From positions 51,594,297-51,658,296 of the forward strand of contig CM074181.1 of the NCBI GenBank assembly GCA_037179385.1: 64,000 nt of DNA, given 5' to 3'. Below, piece by piece: positions 47,001 through 59,415 of the stretch. Each line of letters opens with the position of its first letter. Positions within the stretch are counted from its first letter, which is position 1. Position numbers and translations under genes: made by a program. The stretch is from Holothuria scabra. Taxonomy: Eukaryota > Echinodermata > Holothuroidea > Aspidochirotida > Holothuriidae. Under the pieces are notes generated by a model. It was not told the DNA's origin and ran no database searches. It saw nothing but the letters and a program-made list of their open reading frames with translations.

Positions 47001-47650
47001 GTTTTCAATCAGGACATGCCACCCCTCTGATCGAAGCTCACAATCTGGGCTTTCATTGCACTTTCAAATTTCCTTAACCGGACCATTGAAAGTTTGAGCG
47101 TCACCGTATGCAGAAGGGTACTAGTTTGAGCCTTGAATGATAGGTATGTGTTTCCCGCCATAATAGCTACTCAAAACGGCATTTCACAGAGCGGAGTAAT
47201 ACAATAAAAAATGGCACTAAAATTGGTCAGATTGCCTTGAATTTTGCATAGTCTGTATTTCAACTCCTTGTCTATACAAAATCCAAAAGCAAAAATGATC
47301 ATATTTTGTAAGTAACACAGACAGAAACAACATCCCATCAAATTTTTAAGGCACTTTGTCTGTCAGTAAACATTTTCGCAGGCACGAGTATTGGGGTTAG
47401 TGCTTGGTCCGCTACCAGAAGCACGTTAAGAGAGAAAAAAAAACAAACAAGATTGCTTCTCGTTTGAATTGAAATCATTTTAGGACAGTCTTATAACGGA
47501 TGCTGCTTTAACTTTTTTTCCAAACAAATACGACCTAAATACGTTAATGTGTAATGCATGCGCAGGGCATTGCGGGTAAAGATAGGGTATATGGGACAAG
47601 GGTGAGCTAGAATCAATGATAATTACGGAGGAATCAAGGGACCGTTAAAT
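44029..47650 (+). repeat. Macrosatellite unit 6 (subtype B)
   Basis: 3,622 bp. Same B markers, with private changes shared only with unit 7 (GACATGTATGTTGATAC, GATGTACGTAAAAAG). Perfect ZNF143-type site at 47561-47579. Confidence 0.95.
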
Positions 47651-50600
47651 CGAGCAGGTGTTGAAGGTCAAAGGTGAACAGTTTTGCGTGTTCGTACGCA
47701 ATTTCACCGTCCTCGGGTACTGTCTCAGCTTAATTTATGTGTCTCTTTTTTTTTTTTCTCGGCGGCACCTTTCTCGACTGACAAGCTCTCTGTATGTTTA
47801 AGAGTGCTTGCCTTCTTAACATCTTCGTATTACATAATGTTCAAAATTATTATTCGTGTAAACTGTATGAATAACTTTCAAAATATAATGAAACACAATA
47901 AATGAAAAGAAATGCAATCATGGATCAACTTATAGTGACCTTCAAACTTCGGACTTCGAGTCGGTTGCGTAGCCTGTATATCATAAGTTATTATCTCTGA
48001 AAATCCGAAACTTATACGTGCTGCTAAGACACACAAGGCCAGATTTATCATTTTGGGCCCTGGCAGAAGTAAATTTCCCCGGACGACGTTCTACAGTAGG
48101 ACAGGTTAGAAGGACGAAGTTTCTTGTCACCTTGGAATTATCGTGGAAAAGGCAGCGTATTTTCTGGGATGGGCAAGTGGAAACCCGTGCCCCTCCGCTC
48201 GAGACGGGATTCCAAAAGGATGATCAATTCAAACTAGCGGGTTGAAAAGAGGACAAATTAAGATCAGATTTAGAAAAGGTAAAACGGAGAAAAGGGAAAA
48301 GGAAGACATTAGACTATCTAGCTAAATATTAGAGGGACTGCTTGACTAGTTTAACTGTATTCGAGGAATTTATGAAAGTAACATGTTAAATTTATTCCAT
48401 TCCAATTAATTAATGTTTGTCTGACTAACAAAGCAAAAAGTTCTTCACAGTTCCTTAATTGAAGCCATTCCCAAATTTTCACCTGTAACATAATGTACCC
48501 ATGGCACCGCCTGTAAAACAATGATGCCGTATTTAAGAAAATCAGTTATAGGACACTTTTTGAAATAAAAAAAAAACTTTTAATCTAAGCTTCGGATATC
48601 TTCGGGATCTGAAATTTGGTCAGGATCTGGACAATTCGGACAAACCATGTTAGTTTTAAGTAAAACAAATGACATGTATGTTGATACACAAAAGGACTCG
48701 TCCATTCCATTCAGACATTTTGCAGGAAAATTAAATAGGGTCATAGTCGGCATGGAAAATATTCCAGGGAGAAAGAAGATTATAAAAATTTGCCCCACTT
48801 TAGGTAAACCTATGAAAAACAATGTCAGACCCACCCCCACCCCCCCCCCACCCCCACTCAATAGTTTTGCGTGCCGCACTTTGCCCGAAATGGTAGAATA
48901 TTCAAGCGAAAATGTACAAAAAGAAAAACAAAATCCCTGACGCTTTCAATTGCAGCTGGATGACGGACAGACGGAGAGTTGGGGAACTTGAAATGTACAT
49001 GTCTAAATGCTTTAAAACGTTTGTCCGAAAAGTGGTAGTATTGTAGCCTACATTTGATTTATTAAAGTGTAAATAAAGTCAATTAATGCAAATATATAAT
49101 TTAAACAGCATTAAAAGTGAATTTAAACAGTCCAATTACCTTCTTCATAGGACTTTCTGGAGCCGGGATATAAAATGTTGTGACTTTTTTGTTGTGCAAC
49201 TCACATTACCTGAAGGACAACACTTGACCAATGTCATGGCCCTCAAACCATTCACATCATTTCCATGTCATGTGGAACTCCGTTCCAGACTCGATCAAAA
49301 AAAAGAGGTACTTCACGTGATCTCAACCAAAAACCGTAAGACTTTCGCTTTTTCTAAAAGTCACCTCGACTCTCTGGCGAAGAGCCAGGTGCGAAAACCA
49401 AACAGTGGCAAGGCTTTCGACGAAACCATAACATTTTGGGGATAGCTATGCTCATCCTTCTGTAATCAAGGTTAGGTGCGCCACAAAATGGAATTTGCCC
49501 CAAACTTTGCGGGCCTGCACAAAATGACCTGATCTATTACACTAATAGGGGTGATTATTTTAATTGTAGTTATTTTAATTGTAAATGTTGTGTTGTTCAC
49601 AAAATAACCCATTTAGCGTTTAGAATTACATTTCAACATTTATTTAACAAGTTGGTAACACTTTTTGACAACGAGTCTCTTTCTATCATTACAAAAATGA
49701 GTAAACTGTAAGATATTCCCTAATAAATAATGAAACAACCTTTTAATGCAAATCAGGAAGACCTGAGACAAGATCCCAGAAAATGTTTCAGAAATAAAAT
49801 GAAATAAACCTCGACAGATGTACGTAAAAAGAAACATGGGGTCAAGTTACAGTTACCTCAGTGTGTTTAACTGTCCTCAATAAAAAATATATATATCCTA
49901 CAACAAGTACCGTACAATAAAATTCCAGATTTCCTAAGAACCAGAAAGATTGTGACGTTTCTGTGACATAAGCCTCCATTTGGAGCGAAAATGAGAAACA
50001 TTTAGAAAACACATCAGTCGTACGGTAGTGTAAAATCTTGTCAAGAAACATGCAAAAATAATCAAAAATTTTATCTACAAATGTTTGAAAAACATTATTC
50101 CTTTCTGCTAACACTACATCTGGCTGAAATTTGTACTTTAAAAATTCCACCCTAACGTGTGATAGGTGCTGTTTTTCAAGCTATATAAGACATCCTCTGC
50201 TATAACCTGCGCGGCACGTTGACGCCGAACCGGACGGTAGTGTTCACACATGGTCCTACTCTGATTGCACTGGGAGGCGAGTAGTGTTCCTCCCCAATGT
50301 ATCGCCGGTCCTTGAGGGGAGTCCCGAGGGAAGATTGCGGTCGTATACAAAGCACGCTGAGCGTCACTGTATGCAGAAGGGTACTAGAGAGGCGCCTGAG
50401 TTGGTTCTCTGTTGTAGTTGACAGGACACATAGCCGGCCAGAGACCTTGAACGCTTGGCTTCAATCTTTTGTTTTATTTCTTTTTAGTTTCTTCTTTTCA
50501 GTAAGACGCCACCTTTTATAAAATCTGAAAACTCGAAAAATCTGGTAGCGGGCCACTAATTATAAGTCCAATTGACTTGCACACTATATTAGGCTACTTC

Positions 50601-51276
50601 CGTACCCCCTAGCTCACAGTAGAAGTTTTCAATCAGGACATGCCACCCCTCTGATCGAAGCTCACAATCTGGGCTTTCATTGCACTTTCAAATTTCCTTA
50701 ACCGGACCATTGAAAGTTTGAGCGTCACCGTATGCAGAAGGGTACTAGTTTGAGCCTTGAATGATAGGTATGTGTTTCCCGCCATAATAGCTACTCAAAA
50801 CGGCATTTCACAGAGCGGAGTAATACAATAAAAAATGGCACTAAAATTGGTCAGATTGCCTTGAATTTTGCATAGTCTGTATTTCAACTCCTTGTCTATA
50901 CAAAATCCAAAAGCAAAAATGATCATATTTTGTAAGTAACACAGACAGAAACAACATCCCATCAAATTTTTAAGGCACTTTGTCTGTCAGTAAACATTTT
51001 CGCAGGCACGAGTATTGGGGTTAGTGCTTGGTCCGCTACCAGAAGCACGTTAAGAGAGAAAAAAAAAACAAACAAGATTGCTTCTCGTTTGAATTGAAAT
51101 CATTTTAGGACAGTCTTAAAACGGATGCTGCTTTAACTTTTTTTTCCAAACAAATACGACCTAAATACGTTAATGTGTAATGCATGCGCAGGGCATTGCG
51201 GGTAAAGATAGGGTATGTGGGACAAGGGTGAGCTAGAATCAATGATAATTACGGAGGAATCAAGGGACCGTTAAAT
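47651..51276 (+). repeat. Macrosatellite unit 7 (subtype B)
   Basis: 3,626 bp and closest to unit 6. It carries the longest minus-strand frame of the family (102 codons, 49842-50150). Perfect ZNF143-type site at 51187-51205. Confidence 0.95.
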
Positions 51277-54200
51277 CGAGCAGGTGTTGAAGGTCAAAGG
51301 TGAACAGTTTTTCGTGTTCGTACGTAATTTCACCGTCCTCGGGTACTGCTTCAGCTTAATTTATGTGTCTCTTTTTTTTTCTTTTTTTTTCTCGGCGGCA
51401 CCTTTCTCGACTGACAAGCTCTCTGTATGTTTAAGAGTGCTTGCCTTCTTAACATCTTCGTATTACATAATGTTCAAAATTATTATTCGTGTAAACTGTA
51501 TGAATTACTTTCAAAATATAATGAAACACAATAAATGAAAAGAAATGCAATCATGGATCAACTTATAGTGACCTTCAAACTTCGGACTTCGAGTCGGTTG
51601 CGTAGCCTGTATATCATAAGTTATTATCTCTGAAAATCCGAAACTTATACGTGCTGCTAAGACACACAAGGCCAGATTTATCATTTTGGGCCCTGGCAGA
51701 AGTAAATTTCCCCGGACGACGTTCTACAGTAGGACAGGTTAGAAGGACGAAGTTTCTTGTCACCTTGGAATTATCGTGGAAAAGGCAGCGTATTTTCTGG
51801 GATGGGCAAGTGGAAACCCGTGCCCCTCCGCTCAAGACGGGATTCCAAAAGGATGATCAGTTCAAACTAGCGGGTTGAAAAGAGGACAAATTAAGATCAG
51901 ATTTAGAAAAGGTAAAACGGAGAAAAGGGAAAAGTAAGACATTAGACTATCTAGCTAAATATCAGAGGGACTGCTTGACTAAATTAACCGTATTGGAGGA
52001 ATTTATGAAAGTAAGATGTTAAATTTATTCCATTCCATTTAATTAATGTTTGTCTGACTAACAAAGCAAAGAGTTCTTCACAGTTCCTTGAAGCCATTCC
52101 CAAATTTTCACCTGTAACATAATGTACCCATGGCACCGCCTGTAAAACAATGATGCCGTATTTCAGAAAATCAGTTATCTGACACTTTTTGAAATAAACA
52201 AAAAACTTTTAATCTAAGCTGCGGATATCTTCGGGATCTGATATTTGGTCAGGATCTGGACAATTCGGGCAAACCATGTTAGTTTTAAGTAAAACAAATG
52301 ACATGTATTTTGATTACACAAAAGGACTAGTCCAATCCATTCAGACATTTTGCAGGAAAATTAGATAGGGTTATAGTCGGCATGGAAAATATTCCAGGGA
52401 GAAAGAAGATTATAAAAATTTGCCCCATTTTTGGTAAACCTATGAAAACAATGTCAGCCCCCCCCCCCCCCACCACCACCACTCAATAGTTCTGCGTGCC
52501 GCACTTTGCCCGAAATGGTAGAATATTCAAGCGAAAATGTACAAAAAGAAAAACAAAATCCGTGACGCTTTCAATTGCAGCTGGATGACGGACAGACGGA
52601 GAGTGGGGGAACATGAAATGTACATATCTAAATGCTTTAAAACGTTTGTCCGAAAAGTGGTAGTATTGTAGCCTACATTGGATTTATTAAAGTGTAAATA
52701 AAGTCAATTTATGCGAATATATAATTTAAACAGCATTAAAAATGAATTTAAAGAGTCCAATTACCTTCTTCATAGGACTTTCTGGAGCCGGGATATAAAA
52801 TGTTGTGACTTTTTTGTTGTGCAACTCACATTACCTGAAGGACAACACTTGACCAATGTCATGGCCCTCAAACCATTCACATCATTTCCATGTCATGTGA
52901 AACTCCGTTCCAGACTCGATGAAAAAAGAGGTACTTCACGTGGTCTCAGCCAAAAACCGAAAGGCTTTCGCTTTTTCTAAAAGTCACCTCGACTCTCTGG
53001 CGAAGAGTCAGGTGCGAAAACCAAACAGTGGAAAGGCTATCGACGAAACCATAACATTTTGGGGATAGCTATGCTCATCCTTCTTTAAGCAAGGTTAGGT
53101 GCGCCACAAAATGGAATTTGCCCCAAACTTTGCGGGCCTGCACAAAATGACCTGATCTATTACACTAATAGGGGTGATTATTTTAATTGTAGTTATTTTA
53201 ATTGTAAATGTTGTGTTGTTCTCAAAATAACCCATTTAGCGTTTAGAATTACATTTCAACATTTATTTAACAAGTTGGTAACACTTTTTGACAACGAGTC
53301 TCTTTCTATCATTACAAAAATGAGTAAACTGTAAGATATTCCCTAATAAATAATGAAACAACCTCTTTAATGCAAATCAGGAAGACCTGAGACAAGATCC
53401 CAGAAAATGTTTCAGAAATAAAATGAAATAAACCTCGACAGATGTATAAAAGAAACATGGGGTCAAGTTACAGTTACCTCAGTGTGTTTAACTGTCCTCA
53501 ATAAAATATATATATATCCTACAACACGTACCGTACAATAAAATTCCAGATTTCCTAAGAACCAGAAAGATTGTGACGTTTCTGTGACATAAGCCTCCAT
53601 TTGGAGCGAAAATGAGAAACATTTAGAAAACACGTCAGTCGTACGGTAGTGTAAAATCTTGTCAAGAAACATTCAAAAATAATCAAAAATTTTATCTACA
53701 AATGTTTGAAAAACATTATTCCTTTCTGCTAACACTACATCTGGCTGAAATTTGTACTTTAAAAATTCCACCCTAACGTGTGATAGGTGCTGTTTTTCAA
53801 GCTATATAAGACATCCTCTGCTATAACCTGCGCGGCACGTTGACGCCGAACCGGACGGTAGTGTTCACACATGGTCCTACTCTGATTGCACTGGGAGGCG
53901 AGTAGTGTTCCTCCCCAATGTATCGCCGGTCTTGAGGGAGTCCCGAGGGAAGATTGCGGTCGTATACAAAGCACGCTGAGCGTCACTGTATGCAGAAGGG
54001 TACTAGAGAGGCGCCTGAGTTGGTTCTCTGTTGTAGTTGACAGGACACATAGCCGGCCAGAGACCTTGAACGCTTGGCTTCAATCTTTTGTTTTATTTCT
54101 TTTTAGTTTCTTCTTTTCAGTAAGACGCCACCTTTTATAAAATCTGAAAACTCGAAAAATCTGCTAGCGGGCCACTAATTATAAGTCCAATTGACTTACA

Positions 54201-54906
54201 CACTATATTAGGCTACTTCCGTACCCCCTAGCTCACAGTAGAAGTTTTCAATCAGGACATGCCACCCCTCTGATCGAAGCTCACAATCTGGGCTTTCATT
54301 GCACTTTCAAATTTCTTTAACAGGACCATTGAAGGTTTGAGCGTCACCGTATGCAGAAGGGTACTAGTTTGAGCCTTGAATGATAGGTATGTGTTTCCCG
54401 CCATAATAGCTACTCAAAACGGCATTTCACAGAGCGGAGTAATACAATAAAAAATGGCACTAAAATTGGTCAGATTGCCTTGAATTTTGCATAGTCTGTA
54501 TTTCAACTCCTTGTCTATACAAAATCCAAATGCAAAAATGATCATATTTTGTAAGTAACACAGACAGAAACAACATCCCATCAAATTTTTAAGGCACTTT
54601 GTCTGTCAGTAAACATTTTCGCAGGCACGAGTATTAGGGTTAGTGCTTGGTCCGCTACCAGAAGCAGGTTAAGAGAGAGAGAGAGAGAGAGAGAAAAAAA
54701 AACAAGATTGCTTCTCGTTTGAATTGAAATCATTTTAGGACAATCTTATAACGGATGCTGCTTTAACTTCTTTTTCCAAACAAATACGACCTAAATACGT
54801 TAATGTGTAATGCATGCGCAGGGTATTGCGGGCAAAGATAGGGTATGTGGGACAAGGGTGAGCTAGAATCAATGATAATTACGGAGGGATCAAGGGACCG
54901 TTAAAT
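51277..54906 (+). repeat. Macrosatellite unit 8 (B start, A remainder)
   Basis: 3,630 bp. The first ~680 bp is B-type (CGGCGGCACC, GGCAGAAGTAAATTTCC). From about 51,960 it carries A markers again (ATATCAGAGGGACTGC, CACGTACC), but with the short hairpin block. A reversal of subtype inside one unit indicates gene conversion or unequal exchange. Confidence 0.9.
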
Positions 54907-57900
54907 CGAGCAGGTGTTGAAGGTCAAAGGTGAACAGTTTTTCGTATTCGTACGTAATTTCACCGTCCTCGGGTACTGCCTCAGCTTAATTTATGTGTCT
55001 CTTCCTTTTTTTTTTCTCGGTGGCACCTTTCTCGACTGACAAGCTCTCTGTATGTTTAAGAGTGCTTGCCTTCTTAACATCTTCGTATTACATAATGTTC
55101 AAAATTATTATTCGTGTAAACTATACGAATTACTTTCAAAATATAATGAAACACAATAAATGAAAAGAAATGCAATCATGGATCAACTTATAGTGACCTT
55201 CAAACTTCGGACTTCGAGTCGGCTGCGTAGCCTGTATATCATAAGTTATTATCTCTGAAAATCCGAAACTTATACGTGCTGCTAAGACACACAAGGCCAG
55301 ATTTATCATTTTGGGCCCTGGCAGACGTAAATTTCCCCGGACGACGTTCTACAGTAGGACAGGTTAGAAGGACGAAGTTTCTTGTCACCTTGGAATTATC
55401 GTGGGAAAGGCAGCGTATTTTCTGGGATGGGCAAGTGGAAACCCGTGCCCCCTCCCCTCGAGACGGGATTCCAAAAGGATGATCAATTCCAACTAGCGGG
55501 TTGAAAAGAGGACAAATTAAGATCAGATTTAGAAAAGGTAAAACGGAGAAAAGGGAAAAGTAAGACATTAGACTATCTAGCTAAATATCAGAGGGACTGC
55601 TTGACTAAATTAACCGTATTGGAGGAATTTATGAAAGTAAGATGTTAAATTTATTCCATTCCATTTAATTAATGTTTGTCTGACTAACAAAGCAAAGAGT
55701 TCTTCACAGTTCCTTGAAGCCATTCCCAAATTTTCACCTGTAACATAATGTACCCATGGCACCGCCTGTAAAACAATGATGCCGTATTTCAGAAAATCAG
55801 TTATCTGACACTTTTTGAAATAAACAAAAAACTTTTAATCTAAGCTGCGGATATCTTCGGGATCTGATATTTGGTCAGGATCTGGACAATTCGGGCAAAC
55901 CATGTTAGTTTTAAGTAAAACAAATGACATGTATGTTGATTACACAAAAGGACTCGTCCAATCCATTCAGACATTTTGCAGGAAAATTAGATAGGGTCAT
56001 AGTCGGCATGGAAAATATTCCAGGGAGAAAGAAGATTATAAAAATTTGCCCCACTTTTGGTAAACCTATGAAAAACAATGTCAGACCCCCCCCCATCCCC
56101 ACCACTCAATAGTTTTGCGTGCCGCACTTTGCCCGAAATGGTAGAATATTCAAGCGAAAATGTACAAAAAGAAAAACAAAATCCGTGACGCTTTCAATTG
56201 CAGCTGGATGACGGACAGACGGAGAGTGGGGGAACATGAAATGTACATGTCTAAATGCTTTAAAACGTTTGTCCGAAAAGTGGTAGTATTGTAGCCTACA
56301 TTTGATTTATTAAAGTGTAAATAAAGTCAATTAATGCAAATATATAATTTAAACAGCATTAAAAATGAATTTAAACAGTCCAATTACCTTCTTCATAGGA
56401 CTTTCTGGAGCCGGGATATAAAATGTTGTGACTTTTTTGTTGTGCAACTCACATTACCTGAAGGACAACACTTGACCAATGTCATGGCCCTCAAACCATT
56501 CACATCATTTCCATGTCATGTGGAACTCCGTTCCATACTCGATGAAAAAAAGAGGTACTTCACGTGATCTCAGCCAAAAACCGAAAGGCTTTCGCTTTTT
56601 CTAAAAGTCACCTCGACTCTCTGGCGAAGGGCCAGGTGCGAAAACCAAACAGTGGAAAGGCTTTCGACGAAACCATAACATTTTGGGGATAGCTATGCTC
56701 ATCCTTCTGTAATCAAGGTTAGGTGCGCCACAAAATGGAATTTGCCCCAAACTTTGCGGGCCTGCACAAAATGACCTGATCTATTACACTAATAGGGGTG
56801 ATTATTTTAATTGTAGTTATTTTAATTGTAAATGTTGTGTTGTTCACAAAATAACCCATTTAGCGTTTAGAATTACATTTCAACATTTATTTAACAAGTT
56901 GGTAACACTTTTTGACAACGAGTCTCTTTCTATCATTACAAAAATGAGTAAACTGTAAGATATTCCCTAATAAATAATGAAACAACCTTTTAATGCAAAT
57001 CAGGAAGACCTGAGACAAGATCCCAGAAAATGTTTCAGAAATAAAATGAAATAAACCTCGACAGATGTATAAAAGAAACATGGGGTCAAGTTACAGTTAC
57101 CTCAGTGTGTTTAACTGTCCTCAATAAAAAAAAAATATATATATCCTACAACAAGTACCGTACAATAAAATTCCAGATTTCCTAAGAACCAGAAAGATTG
57201 TGACGTTTCTGTGACATAAGCCTCCATTTGGAGCGAAAATGAGAAACATTTAGAAAACACATCAGTCGTACGGTAGTGTAAAATCTTGTCAAGAAACATG
57301 CAAAAATAATCAAAAATTTTATCTACAAATGTTTGAAAAACATTATTCCTTTCTGCTAACACTGCATCTGGCTGAAATTTATACTTTAAAAATTCCACCC
57401 TAACGTGTGATAGGTGTTGTTTTTCAAGCTATATAAGACATCCTCTGCTATAACCTGCGCGGCACGTTGACGCCGAACCGGACGGTAGTGTTCACACATG
57501 GTCCTACTCTGATTGCACTGGGGGGCGAGTAGTGTTCCTCCCCAATGTATTGCCGGTCCTTGAGGGGAGTCCCGAGGGAAGATTAGTTGCGGTCGTATAC
57601 AAAGCACGCTGAGCGTCACTGTATGCAGAAGGGTATTAGAGAGGCGCCTGAGTTGGTTCTCTGTTGTAGTTGACAGGACACATAGCCGGCCAGAGACCTT
57701 GAACGCTTGGCTTCAATCTTTTGTTTTATTTCTTTTTAGTTTCTTCTTTTCAGTAAGACGCCACCTTTTATAAAATCTGTAAAATCGAAAAATCTGGTAG
57801 CGGGTCACTAATTATAAGTCCAATTGACTTACACACTATATTAGGCTACTTCCGTACCCCCTAGCTCACAGTAGAAGTTTTCAATCAGGACATGCCACCC

Positions 57901-58525
57901 CTCTGATCGAAGCTCACAATCTGGGCTTTCATTGCACTTTCAAATTTCTTTAACAGGACCATTGAAGGTTTGAGCGTCACCGTATGCAGAAGGGTACTAG
58001 TTTGAGCCTTGAATGATAGGTATGTGTTTCCCGCCATAATAGCTACTCAAAACGGCATTTCACAGAGCGGAGTAATACAATAAAAAATGGCACTAAAATT
58101 GGTCAGATTGCCTTGAATTTTGCATAGTCTGTATTTCAACTCCTTGTCTATACAAAATCCAAATGCAAAAATGATCATATTTTTTAAGTAACACAGACAG
58201 AAACAACATCCCATCAAATTTTTAACGCTCTTTGTCTTTCAGTAAACATTTTCGCAGGCACGAGTATTGGGGTTAGTGCTTGGTCCGCTAGCAGAGGCAC
58301 GTTAAGAGAGAAAAAAAAACAAACAAGATTGCTTCTCGTTTGAACTGAAATCATTTTAGGACAGTCTTATAACGGATGCTGCTTTAACTTTTTTTTCCAA
58401 ACAAATACGACCTAAATACGTTAATGTATAATGCATGCGCTGGGTATTGCGGGTAAAGATAGGGTATGTGGGACAAGGGTGAGCTAGAATCAATGATAAT
58501 TACGGAGGGATCAAGGGACCGTTAA
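54907..58525 (+). repeat. Macrosatellite unit 9 (A start, B end; last unit)
   Basis: About 3,619 bp. A-type at the start, changing to B-type markers between about 56,060 and 56,350 (AACAGTCCAATTACC, CTTCTGTAATCAAGG, ACAAGTACC). It ends at GACCGTTAA, exactly the internal unit boundary, after which unrelated sequence begins. Confidence 0.9.
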
Positions 58526-58896
58526 TATTGTCTTCCTCGGTCACCATTAATAAATCCTGGTTACGCCACTGGGTGGTGCAAAGCATGGGACGGAAGAATT
58601 GCTTTTCCTGGAATGTCCTTAATTTGTGTAACGGAAGTGATATATCTAAAGGACATGAAGGAATTATTCAAAATAAATACCGGTGTCTCACAAGCACTTT
58701 ATATGGCGTGTTTTTATGGCCGTAGAACGTCTGCATCTCACTCTCTGGTTTCAGGGAGGCGTTATTAACACGGCGTTGGTCATACCGAAGACTTCAGAAG
58801 GCGAATATCTTGGATTTCTTATTAGGGGGCACCGATGCCCGATAACCAGCATGCTTGTGTTTGGTCATCAATTTTCCCCTGTTTAAGGGGAATTTT

Positions 58897-59201
58897 TTAA
58901 AGGCCCAGTTCTCTCACCCCAAACACCACCAATTCTCCTAACCTTCTTACTGAAGCCCCTCCCACAATTGTCTGAAATTCATCCTCATCCAGATACAATC
59001 TCAGTTTATTACTTCAGGGTGAGTATAAAAAAGCTCAATGTGCATAATCAAAACATTCTCAATACAGTTCATGCTGTGTTATATAAGCTTTGGCACTCTG
59101 CATTGTTTGAATTGACTGTCAATCAAAGAGCTGAGCCAATTGAGAATTTGGGTACCCGGGTTCCTAAATTGTAGTTTGGGGTGAGAGGTTTGGCCCTTTA
59201 A
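58897..59201 (-). mobile_element. TTAA-type inverted-repeat element, copy 2
   Basis: TTAAAGGCCCAGTTCTCTCA at the left and TGAGAGGTTTGGCCCTTTAA at the right form imperfect inverted repeats with TTAA at both outer edges (58897-58900 and 59198-59201). On the minus strand it shares GGCTCAGCTCTTTGATTGAC and flanking sequence with the copy at 5553-5852. Same size class, about 300 bp, with no coding capacity. Confidence 0.8.
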
Positions 59202-59327
59202 GGAAGGATTCAACCTCTGGCTCTTGCATAATTTGAAAAGGATAGCACTTTTGGCTAGGGGCCAAAACAAAAAACAGGAACAACCAAAAAACAATCTGAA
59301 CAACAAAAAAATCTAACAGGAACGCCA

Positions 59328-59415
59328 AAATCAGTTGGAGCTGAGCGCACAAAAAATTTTGTGAATTGCGACCCTCAGACTGCCGAAAATACATTTTCCG
59401 CATTTGTGAGTGCAT
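59328..59415 (-). repeat. Dispersed repeat family R, fragment
   Basis: Reverse complement reads ATGTATTTTCGGCAGTCTGA, then GGGTCGCAATTCACAAAATT, resembling ATGCCATTTTCGGTTGTCTG and AGGGTCCAATTTTCAAAATT in the copy at 17780-17960. Confidence 0.5.

Noticed and set aside
26594..58525. Tandem histone, 5S rRNA or spliceosomal snRNA gene cluster.
   Set aside because: No histone frames and no match to 5S, U1, U2, U4, U5, U6, U7 or 7SK core sequences that I could recognise on either strand. The CTGGCTCTTCGCCAG-like hairpin only loosely resembles a histone stem-loop.
26594..58525. The many 60-119-codon frames repeated in each unit as real protein genes.
   Set aside because: Most lack ATG starts, overlap on both strands, and are broken by substitutions or frameshifts in some units. 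Their similarity follows from unit duplication.
29485..58525. Classical Helitron assignment of the macrosatellite unit.
   Set aside because: The 5' TC is suggestive, but the 3' end lacks CTRR and no convincing terminal hairpin was found; kept only as a hypothesis about rolling-circle origin.
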